Origin: Carposina sasakii
Lineage: Eukaryota; Arthropoda; Insecta; Lepidoptera; Carposinidae
NCBI GenBank assembly: GCA_014607495.2
Contig: CP053167.1
Location: 8,680,001 to 8,744,000 of the forward strand
Reading direction: 5' to 3'
DNA length: 64,000 nucleotides
Shown: in pieces, positions 56,011 to 64,000 of the stretch
How positions within the stretch are numbered: position 1 is the stretch's first letter
Layout of the letters: each line of letters begins with the position of its first letter
Notes under the pieces: model-generated
Seen by the model: only the letters and a program-made list of their open reading frames with translations
The model's database searches: none
Told to the model about the DNA's origin: nothing
Translations under genes and position numbers: made by a program

Positions 56011-58653
56011 AGGTACATGGGGGTAATATGGTCACCTTAAGCTTTTAGTTTATATTGCCCGAAAACTAAGAGGAGGAATGAAACAAAAACACACAGTCAT
56101 AAAGTTTATTTAATATGTTATTCAAAACAAGGTACATATTCTTTGAAAACAATTAGGAACTTAGGTAAAAATCAACTTTAAAAAAAAAGGGAAAATGACC
56201 ATATTTCCGGCACGTGCAGGAAATATGGTCACGAAGTGTCCATATTAACAGTATGGGTTTTTAAATTTTAATCTTCACAATTTGGACACAAATATGTTTC
56301 TTTATCTGATGACGTGAGACCCACACACTCTTCATGTACATAGGACCTGCAAGAAGTACAAAGTCTCATGTCAGCTACTCTGTCTTCCTTACAAATAAAG
56401 CAATACCAAGACTCAGATACTCGTATTTGTGTACTCTTCTTTGCATTTTTCTTCTTACGGTGAGGTTCAACAGTTGTCTGGGCACTTACTGCTGCACAAT
56501 CTTTTTTTGAAAACATAAATTTATTCAATGGTTGTGCTAGGCTGTTGATTGCTTTACGTCGTGGAATGGTATTAGAGAGAACCTTCTCTGGAGTCTTCAT
56601 CATTTCTGTAAAGGATAGCTCTCCTGCGTCCTTTATTGATGTTGAAGATCTAGGCTGTACAAAGGACGAAGAAGACGAAAGCTGTATATCACGATGATCT
56701 GGGAGGTCTCCTATGTCGTTTGTATTACCTGCCGGTGCCGAAGGTCTGGGCTGAACAAAGCACGAAGAAGTCGAAGGCTGCGCCTCATGATGATCTGCGA
56801 CGATAGCTGTTGAAGTTTTTTTAACAACTGGAGATTTTTTTAACAAAGCCAAAGGGACATCATCTTCAGAGTCAAATTCTCCATCGTCCAGATCGGAAGC
56901 TGCATCGATGATTGCAGCATTAATGCAATTTCTTTCTTCTACATCTGGCTCGTGTTGCTCGCGTGTATTAGGTGGCAAGGACGTTGGAATGCTAGGAGCA
57001 TAAGCACATTCTGGTATTCTATCTGGGTTTAAAGGATAAATTCCAGTGGCTTCAAAACCTGATTTTATATTGGATGGAGTAAGCGCTTTATCCCACACAG
57101 GAGTAAAAATCAATCCAAACCTTTGTTTTGACAGTGTTTTATCTTTATTCTGGTACCAAAATTTTAGAAGTTCTTGATCCCAGTAGTGTTCAAATGCTCT
57201 GAATACAGCCTTGTCCATCGGTTGTAACTCGTGTGTTGTGTTGCTGAGAAGGCAGAATAGAGTAATGCCATGTTTCTCTGCTACATCCACGATGTCGTAA
57301 TCTAAGTGGCTAGATGCTCCATCAAAGATAAGTAAGCATGCACCAGGAGATTTGAACTTGGCAAAATGCTCTATCCATTTTATGAAAGTCTCTGTGTTCA
57401 TGCTTCCTTTTGGAGTCATTTCCACCAAAGTCCCTGGAGGCAAATTGTCTTGCCATTCAGGCTTCTTCCTTTTCCCCTTAAACAGGATCATTGGTGGTAT
57501 TGCGTTACCTAGAGCATTACCGCAGGAAACAACAGTTACATTTTCAGCATGTTCGGAGGCACGTATGTGCACTCTTTTTACTCCTTTTTGAGCCAAAACT
57601 TGAGGACTTTTGTGGAGCATTAACTGGCAGCCTTTTTCATCAATATTGTAAATTTGAGCTGGTTTATCTACAACATCCAAGCTTGTCATGATTTCTTGCA
57701 GTTTTTTAAAATAATCTTTTATTTACCACAAATTCGTTAAGTTTCTGAGCCCGTGCGGGATTAAGCTTTTGGCTCTTCCGCAGAGAAATGTCTGGATGGC
57801 GTTTCATATATCCCTTAAGCCAATCACGCCCAATCATGCCTTTGCCTTCTGTTAGTGCAGGTATTTTTACTTTGCTTAGTTCACAAAAGCGATATACCGA
57901 CATCCTCAGAAACTTTGGTGTCACAGGGTAGCCAACATTGGCTAGTCTCTTTATACGTGAACTCAAATCATTTTCCTGTGATGGAGTAAGAAGCGTCCTG
58001 CGGCCTAAGCGAGACTTAACCACCTGTTTATTTGCTATGTATCGTTTAAGGGTTCGCCGCGGAACACGGAACTCTTTTGAAGCTGTATTAATTTTTTTCC
58101 CATGAGCCACAGCGTGCAATGCAGCTTTCATATCTTCTAAACGCCAATTCCCTCTTAAATTCTTCTTTACGTAGCGACCCATAGCCTGAAGCAAGCCAAA
58201 AAGCATAAAGTAAGAAGAAAAACATAATCAATATTTTCCATACTGCAAATATGGTCACTCCATGACCATATTCTACAAGTAGGTACTTGTCGACAAATTT
58301 GAAAATAGAAAAACATTTCTGCTGAGAGATGTTACGGACATAATACCACTTTAAAATATAATAAATAACCTTTGTACTTACTAAGATTATAAATCACAGC
58401 CACTGAAATTGTATTTTTCACGATTTTTCACTTTTTAACAAAAATAATAAGCAAACTGCAAATCTCCGCCGGTGCAAACTTTTTTAGCTGTCAAGATGGT
58501 GTCGGTAAAACAACACGGATGCGACTTGTCATGTTGATAGGCGAAGCCATAGACTATCTACTAGTAATGCCATCTATTGCATGCCTCTTGTACTTTCTGA
58601 GATATAAGAAAGTGACCATATTAACCGACTGACCATATTACCCCCATGTACCT
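56011..58653 (-). mobile_element. pogo/Tigger DNA transposon, complete ends (2.64 kb)
   Basis: Perfect 24-bp TIRs beginning aggtacatgggggtaatatg, flanked by TA on both sides (56009-56010 and 58654-58655), the pogo/Tc1 target site. The subterminal regions hold extra copies of the TIR-core word atatggtca (about 56196, 56223, 58248, 58262 and 58613, both orientations), likely transposase-binding sites. One gene lies inside (56268-58182, -), broken by a single-base insertion. Confidence 0.92.
56268..58182 (-). pseudogene. pogo/Tigger-type transposase with C-terminal PHD finger (1-bp frameshift)
   Basis: Cut-and-paste transposase of the pogo group. The upstream frame starts best at the ATG at 58182 (MGRYVKKNLRGNW). 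It has a psq-type HTH (about residues 10-52) and a CENP-B-type HTH (about 64-140). It ends at 57706 in ...NEFVVNKRLF*. The downstream frame (57689-56268, 473 residues) begins in the next frame. One extra A in the AAAA run at 57717-57720 explains the break; without it the coding would run on as NKDYFKKLQEIM. DDE domain residues D17 (NIDEKG), D123 (IFDGASSH) and D159 (LQPMDKAVF) are all present (DD35D). A Ser-rich linker with two similar blocks follows (SSCFVQPRPS, SSSFVQPRSS). A Cys4-His-Cys3 PHD-like finger is at residues 430-471 (C430, C433, C444, C447, H452, C455, C468, C471). Everything but the single base appears intact. Confidence 0.92.
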
Positions 58654-58655
58654 TA

Positions 58656-59045
58656 TCAATGCAACTATTCTGTTTTCTACTGCATTGTAGTCTTCTGAGA
58701 TAGAAAGAATAAATTCTACCTCCCTCACCACACACACAGATTAATCAACGATTTTGTGGTCTGTATATCTCTCGCAATAATTACAAGTACGCATACTATG
58801 TGAACAAACCACTTATTTGCTTATACTATGTATTCAGGCACTTTATAAGAACCAAGCTCGTGTAGGAATAGGGACCTTATTATTGTGCCCCTCGACACCT
58901 CTCTCATATCTCTACTATTTGTTCTACAGGGCACAAATACGAAAACTATTGAAAACAATAACAACAACGGACAGCACTCGACTCTACTCGTATGATTGAG
59001 GATGGTTACCTACTAAGAAACTACAGTAACTAACATGTAAAACCG
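58656..59045. other. AT-rich DNA, no feature recognised
   Basis: No gene, RNA or clear repeat was recognised in this stretch. Confidence 0.4.
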
Positions 59046-59227
59046 TCGGTCATGCGCCTGATATCTCTCCGGTCGTATCGGCTTATCGGTCCCATCGGAT
59101 TTTCAGGATGACGGAATAAAGGGTGCATCTGTGTTTGCGCACACACTGGTGCTTTATTATATCTCCTGCGTACCTGACTAATCTCCATAGTGATTGGCCG
59201 CCTTGACCGAAATACGGTCGGAGATAT
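59046..59227 (-). mobile_element. Family N, partial copy
   Basis: Contains 'gtgtttgcgcacacactggt', 'tatctcctgcgtacctgact' and the terminal 'accgaaatacggtcggagat' on +. The tRNA-like half is missing. Confidence 0.65.
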
Positions 59228-59689
59228 TATTACAATAACTTGATTAAATTTTGTCACACAGAACAGATCCCATTATTGATCTTATTGCTAACTGTAACCA
59301 GGATTTTTTTGATGAAACCATATTGCGCTTAATGCATAAATATTGAAATAAGGGCAGGTAGATGATGAGATAATAGTATGAACATAATAAATCGGGCTAA
59401 GAATGGCGAGTGCCGTGGAAATAGAGTTCCAGGGCTGTGCAATTACCCCAGTTTCATTAACACCTGGCTTTATTGCGAAGGCTTTTTATGACAACCCTAA
59501 TTACAAGTCTTTTGAAGCACGAACTATTGTGTAATGAATTGCACGCGTTTTATTTTAGGGTTACTCGTACTCTGTTTGAGTGGGGTTGTTGGAGAATATG
59601 AATTTTAAAAAATATTTTAAATGCGAAAGTAAGTTTGTTTGTTTGTTACCTCCTCGCGCTTTATTTACTCATAACTTTTGCATATTATA

Positions 59690-60051
59690 TAGGGTATTTT
59701 TTGGTTGTCAACGTTCCCGAAAACTTCGGAATCTCCTAATCATCACGATCATTTTTCTTCATGGAAGCATACCTGGAAAGTCTCTGGTTCCCAAGATATT
59801 AGGGTCCAAAGTTAAGTAAATAGACTGCGTTTTTCTGCATAAATGCTCATAGATGCGCGTAGTGAGATTTTTTCACGAGAAATAATTAATGTCTATGAAT
59901 AAACTAGCATAAACACTGGACACTATAAATTTCGCACGATCAAGTAAATATATTTTTTTTTTTTTAATAAAATTTACATCGTTTAAACTTACTTTATTCT
60001 ATGTATAGAGTACGTACCCTTCGTTAAGGGTGGCAACGTAAAAGCACCCTG
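59690..60051 (+). mobile_element. MITE family B, uninterrupted copy (362 bp)
   Basis: Ends tagggtattttttgg and cgtaaaagcaccctg|ta, preceded by ta. Gives the contiguous sequence across the point where the 10169 copy was interrupted ('ggaagcatacctggaaagtc'). Confidence 0.8.
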
Positions 60052-60349
60052 TATAAATCTGTAACGGTACAACCAGGTATGAAAAATAAAACTATAACAC
60101 TCAAAGCACTTTTCCCATGTTCAGCTCAATAGAGTAAGTATTTCGATGAATAAATTATTTTCGATTCGCTCCTCTCCGACGTACTCGTAGCGGATTGAAT
60201 GTAATTTTCAGATGATATTTCTACACGAATATACCTGTGCTTTTATCTTGCTACCGTTTATTTGCGTACCTATATGAATGCCGTCTAAATAGCACCGACG
60301 TATGTTGCGCCTCGGCAAGCGTAGTGTTGGATTTGAAGAAGGCGGCTGG

Positions 60350-60640
60350 TAGTTACTGGATGGCAAAAACGGAGACTGAGCCTTTTGGCGTACTCTGGGG
60401 GAGGCCTACGTCCAGCAGTGGACTGCAATAGACTGATGATGACAATGATGTCTGCCCGTGGATATCGTAAGAAAGAAATCACGAAGACGTGGAAAGCAGT
60501 GCCTCCCGTGTTGACAACATAGTCCGAAAATCACTCTGCGGCCACCAACCGGGCGGCGTGGTAATTATGTCGGTAGCTTTGTGGAATACCCTGGGAAAAG
60601 CCTATATCCAGCAGTGGAGTGTAATAGGTGAATATGTGTA
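60350..60640 (+). repeat. Two family K 3' ends in tandem
   Basis: A first 3' end at about 60350-60450 ('ggcctacgtccagcagtgga', then (gatgat)n) is followed directly by a second from 'ctgcccgtggatatcgtaag' to 'cagcagtggagtgtaatagg' at about 60632. Confidence 0.65.
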
Positions 60641-60924
60641 TTTACGTACCTATACTGTACCAACTTTTGTAGGCCACTTCAGTTCACTTTCATGTAAGAG
60701 TAATTTTTCAATGGTCGAGTGTAAATGAAGTTTGAGTGAATGATTAGTGATACTGCAGTCTAGGTATAAAGTAACAATTAAAAGGCAATATTGACATGTC
60801 CTGTACCTTTCTGCTATTTGCTTTGAAATAGTGTTGACCTACTAACAAAGCTTAAGCATAGGGTTGACGCACTTTCCAAATTAATTAAATCCATACAAGT
60901 TTATTAATTAGCGATAGTTCCACC

Positions 60925-61075
60925 CATCATCATCTTTATGTACCTATGAGAAGTTCACTGCTGAACATAGGCCACCCTAAATAACCTCCACTAGAACCGG
61001 TCGAAAGAAGCCTGCATCCGGCTGATACCGGCGACCTTGGCTAGGTAGTCCGTCCACCTAGCGGGTTAGTTTAAT
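60925..61075 (-). pseudogene. RTE-type LINE C-terminal scrap
   Basis: On the minus strand it reads, in mixed frames, RTDYLAKVAGISRMQASFDRF followed by FRVAYVQQ-like residues and a (atg)n tail, as in 48525-48715. The frame is broken. Confidence 0.65.
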
Positions 61076-61344
61076 ATTACTATGATTACATAGGTATATG
61101 AGTAATAATAAAACATTTTATTTAACTAATAATTTTGAACATGGGCGAACTTAATGCCTCAAACTTTTATATATCAACAGTAACTTCAGAGGACTATACA
61201 ACTAGGTACCGTTCTTCGTTGTTACAACTGTTATGGGGCTAATTCTGAAACCGTTGAAAGAAAATCATCTGTTCCTCTCAAAAAACCTCCTACTTGATTC
61301 TAAAATGTATGGACCTATTTTATACCTGAGATTTCAGGATTTAA
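61076..61344. other. AT-rich DNA, no feature recognised
   Basis: No gene, RNA or clear repeat was recognised in this stretch. Confidence 0.35.
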
Positions 61345-61495
61345 ATGAATATATATTTACACACTTCACAAGACATTAAGTAATCTCGTCCTGCTAAGCA
61401 AGGGTAAATAAATAACATACTTCATGACTCGGAAACGAACATATTCATCATATCAATTCTTGCACTTACCGGGATTTGAACCCAGGATCTACCCT
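61345..61495 (-). mobile_element. tRNA-derived SINE, truncated in the head
   Basis: Matches 39568-39822 body ('catgactcggaaacgaacat') and box B ('accgggatttgaacccagga' on +). Box A is missing. Confidence 0.7.
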
Positions 61496-61638
61496 ATAGT
61501 TGATGTCTATGATGTTATTTATCTACGCCTGCCAGATTGTATTCTACAAATGAACCATTAAAAACGCTAGCTTAGCAACCCTACATACTCTGGGTCGTCC
61601 AATGGCAACAAGCCAAAACAAGCATTGCGCAAAGTACA

Positions 61639-61929
61639 GTGATTACTGAGAGACGGACTGTATTGAAAACATCTGACGGCACAGTTGACGGACTGTTCGG
61701 CCAACTGGTTGGAAGACAGATTTATGTATCACCAACTACTTGGCCAATGCTTGGTCAAACTGATTGGGTGGATTATGTCAAAAATGGTCAACCACCTATC
61801 GTGATCCAAGATCTTAGCGTAATTTGTTGTACTTTTTTGTCCAATGCTGAACTGCAAAAATACCAACCAAAAGACAAGCTTTTCTTTATGCTTCAGCTAA
61901 TAAGGCAATTTACAAAAGAGAAAACCTAA
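61639..61929 (+). CDS. Unrecognised 96-residue reading frame
   Basis: Beginning at an ATT start candidate (no earlier ATG; first internal ATG is within TTWPMLGQTDW), the frame contains GLFGQLVGRQIYVSPTTWP, then QTDWVDYVKNGQPPIVIQDL, then CCTFLSNAELQKYQPKDKLF and ends RQFTKEKT*. Amino-acid make-up is protein-like (aromatic, charged, few repeats) and composition is more balanced than the neighbours, so it may be an exon or a transposon protein fragment. No start codon or splice sites were settled and no family was recognised. A half copy of MITE J follows closely. Confidence 0.35.
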   Translation: MITERRTVLKTSDGTVDGLFGQLVGRQIYVSPTTWPMLGQTDWVDYVKNGQPPIVIQDLSVICCTFLSNAELQKYQPKDKLFFMLQLIRQFTKEKT

Positions 61930-61984
61930 TTCAAACCAGCCCCTCTGGCATGACCACGCATCGTGGATATCGCATCGTACGATA

Positions 61985-62100
61985 TCGTAACGTCACTATA
62001 CAAAATTCAACATGGCGGCTATATTTATCGTATTTTGACAGGTTAAATGTCGATAAATCGGTTTATCATATCGTGTTTCGCAGATCATGCTACTTGGGCA
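61985..62100. mobile_element. Family J half element
   Basis: 'aaaattcaacatggcggcta' to 'atcatgctacttgggcag', matching the right arm of 53452-53690. The left arm is absent. Confidence 0.6.
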
Positions 62101-62131
62101 GTTATCCGCCTTAACAATTGAATGGTAACTA

Positions 62132-63424
62132 CGAGGGCTGTTTGATAAGTCGTTTTAAAAAGTTTTTTTTTTTTTTTTTAAACAATTTACATTTATTTCT
62201 CAACATAGTCTCCTTTGAGGGCCAAACACTTGTTCCAGCGAGTTTCCAATTTTTTTGTCCCCTCCAAAAAATACGTTTTGTCGAGGTCTTCAAAATAGGC
62301 GTTTACACCAGCGATGCAGTCCTCATTTGTCAAAAATTTTTGCCCTCCAAGCCATCTTTTCAGATTTGGGAATAGGTAATAATCGCACGGAGCTAGATCC
62401 GGCGAATACGGAGCATGCGGAACCAGTTTGAAGCCCAACTCGTGGATTTTGGCCATTGCAATAGTTGACGTGTGCACTGGGGCATTGTCTTGATGAAAGA
62501 GGACTTTCTTGGGGGACAATTTTGGTCGTTTTTCCAACAATTCGGCATTAAAACGGTCCAATAACTTTGCGTAATAACGGCCAGTGATAGTCTTTCCCTT
62601 TACAAAGTAATCAATCATAATGATTCCTTCGCCATCCCAGAAGACTGTCGCCATGACCTTTCCAGCCGACAAAACAGTCTTGGCCTTCTTTGGGGCACGT
62701 TCACCAGTCGCCATCCATTGTTTTGATTGCTGTTTTGATTCAGGTGTATAATGATGGACCCAAGTTTCGTCCACAGTGACAAATCGACTCAAAAAATTCC
62801 GAGGATTACGCTTCATCATATCCAAACACAGTTTTGAAATTCGCTTTCTTTCGTGTTTTTGTTCGATTGTCAACAAACGTGGCACCCATCGTGCAGACAG
62901 CTTTGTCATACCCAAATCTTCATGCAGGATTTTATGTACTCGCTCAGTGGAGATGCCTGTGTTCTCAGCTATTTCACGCACCTTCACTCGGCGGTCGTCG
63001 AGTATAATATTATGGACTTCTTCAACAACATCCTCAGTAGTGACTTCGATTGGGCGACCAGAGCGTGGAGCATCAGATGTGCTTGACCGACCACGTTTAA
63101 AATCATTTATCCAGTTATAAACAGTCTGCAACGTTGGTGCGTTAGTGCCATGAACAGAATCAAGTTCAGTTTTTATTGTGGCAGCACTGCAACCCTTCAT
63201 AAAAAAATGTTTTATAACGGCACGAAATTCAGTTTTTTCCATAGTTGTTGAATATTTACGAGTGATCACAGTTAAACAATGGTTATACTGACAAAACCTT
63301 GTTTTTTTTTTGCTGAATTTTTGACAGTCTTCATTTGAAAGATTGTGCCTGCCAGTGTTAACGCCATTTATCAGAAAAAAGGTTTTACAAATAGTTTTTA
63401 AAAGGACTTATCAAACAGCCCTCG
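62132..63424 (-). mobile_element. mariner transposon, full length (1293 bp)
   Basis: TIRs of about 30 bp (cgagggctgtttgataagtc then nearly identical bases) at 62132 and, inverted, at 63424. TA on both sides (62130-62131 and 63425-63426). Size, TIRs and a single uninterrupted transposase frame are those of a complete mariner. Poly-T at 62163-62179 is a local A/T expansion near one end. Confidence 0.95.
62193..63242 (-). CDS. mariner transposase (DD34D), uninterrupted
   Basis: Cut-and-paste transposase that binds the mariner TIRs, excises the element and inserts it at TA. The open frame can start at 63269, but the family start is the ATG at 63242 (MEKTEFRAVIKHFF), giving 349 residues, the normal mariner length. 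Two HTH motifs occupy about residues 5-110 (TLQTVYNWINDF, VREIAENTGISTERVHKIL). The linker has WVPRLL (119-124; WVPHEL in many relatives). Catalytic residues are D158 (VDETWVHHY), D252 (HQDNAPVH) and D287 (YSPDLAPCDYYLFP), with exactly 34 residues between the second and third. The YSPDLAP signature is intact, and no stop or frameshift is visible. It may still be active, or be very young. Chance frames in the opposite strand (62118-63120) are shadows. Confidence 0.95.
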   Translation of the reverse strand: MEKTEFRAVIKHFFMKGCSAATIKTELDSVHGTNAPTLQTVYNWINDFKRGRSSTSDAPRSGRPIEVTTEDVVEEVHNIILDDRRVKVREIAENTGISTERVHKILHEDLGMTKLSARWVPRLLTIEQKHERKRISKLCLDMMKRNPRNFLSRFVTVDETWVHHYTPESKQQSKQWMATGERAPKKAKTVLSAGKVMATVFWDGEGIIMIDYFVKGKTITGRYYAKLLDRFNAELLEKRPKLSPKKVLFHQDNAPVHTSTIAMAKIHELGFKLVPHAPYSPDLAPCDYYLFPNLKRWLGGQKFLTNEDCIAGVNAYFEDLDKTYFLEGTKKLETRWNKCLALKGDYVEK

Positions 63425-63435
63425 TAGTTTCCATC

Positions 63436-63515
63436 ACTGATCTTTTACATCGAGCCCTGCTATGCTAAACGCGGATGAAGGATCTCCTTAGTGATTTTGT
63501 AGTTTCGACTAGCCA
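63436..63515 (+). repeat. Family E fragment
   Basis: 'gagccctgctatgctaaacg' and 'gtagtttcgactagcca' match 42755-42850 and 52950-53215. Another piece ('agccatcccatt') is at the window end. Confidence 0.45.
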
Positions 63516-63530
63516 TTCGACTAGTGGAAG

Positions 63531-63750
63531 TCCGCGACTTTGTCCGCGCGGACTGCAGAAAAAACAAAATGTCAAAATTATGCGGGATAAAAATATTTTC
63601 CCGGGATAAAAAGTAGCCTATATGTTAATCTACGGTGTCAGCTAACTGCATACCAAATTTTATTAAAATCACTCCAGCCGTTTTTACGTGAAAGAGTAAC
63701 AAACATCCATCCATCCATCCATTCTCACAAACTTTCGCGTTTATAATTAG
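63531..63750 (-). mobile_element. Short Helitron, damaged 5' end
   Basis: On + CTAG at 63531, 'tccgcgactttgtccgcgcg', then 'gccgtttttacgtgaaagag', (catc)n and 'cacaaactttcgcgtttata'. The expected ...atattagtagga is deleted after 63748. Relative of 37067-37343. Confidence 0.7.
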
Positions 63751-64000
63751 CAACTTCGTCCGCATGGAGAAATAAACTAACATGTCAAATGTTCAAATTC
63801 AAAATTATTTACACATTTTTTAAATATTGGCGGTGGTAGGAGAAGGTATTTATCTACGTTAAACCCAACTAGTTAAAATTTTAACCAAACATCTACAATT
63901 AAAGCTGATTTAAGTCGGACAGTAAATTAAATTTTGCTGTGGCAGACAGATATGTCTGTCTCACTCTGCCGTCAGATTATAAAGCTTTAGCCATCCCATT
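63751..64000. other. AT-rich DNA at the window end
   Basis: A small Helitron-like 'aacttcgtccgcatgg' piece at 63750-63766. Otherwise nothing was recognised. Confidence 0.4.

Noticed and set aside
62118..63120. Several + strand frames over the mariner
   Set aside because: They are antisense shadows of the intact transposase.

Overview
The window is AT-rich animal DNA and looks like lepidopteran (moth or butterfly) intergenic or intronic sequence. The reasons are the Helitron-type termini (5' TC...ATATTATAAAG; 3' hairpin with gcgggcgtcc before CTAG), tRNA-headed SINEs, 5'-truncated LINEs with (TTA)n or (ATG)n tails, and mariner, pogo and PIF/Harbinger DNA transposons. The genus cannot be named from sequence alone. 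Host genes are nearly absent. The only convincing ones are a tRNA-Pro(TGG) gene at 47976-48047 (-) and one likely first coding exon at 3848-4039 (-), whose gene would continue off the left edge.

Layout. 1-7 kb: mostly unique AT-rich DNA, with the candidate exon and a short Helitron. 7-12 kb: two copies of a 219-bp MITE, a TA-flanked foldback element, and a three-layer nest at 10169-11656 in which a CAGGGTG MITE was split by an RTE-like LINE whose (TTA)n tail was then entered by a third element. 12-19 kb: a decayed LINE with a perfect 30-bp hairpin in its 3' UTR, and an inverted-LTR hairpin with a lysine-type primer-binding site. 21.1-26.3 kb: a PIF/Harbinger element with its Myb/SANT gene on + and a transposase remnant on -, entered by a tandem-repeat element and a LINE. 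27-37 kb: LINE remnants, a MITE, a Helitron, a truncated LINE followed by the same (TTA)n-associated element, and a pair of inverted MITEs around this block. 37-51 kb: several Helitron derivatives, SINEs and the tRNA gene. 53-64 kb: a foldback element, a nearly intact pogo/Tigger element (one-base frameshift), and an intact mariner with complete ends.

The genes do not form a pathway. They are parts of mobile elements: a transposase plus a Myb/SANT partner (Harbinger), a CENP-B-type transposase with a PHD finger (pogo), a DD34D transposase (mariner), and reverse-transcriptase fragments. Repeat family letters (A, B, C, D, E, F, J, K, L, M, N, P, T) are local labels defined at first mention. They rest on copies compared with each other inside this window, not on database names.
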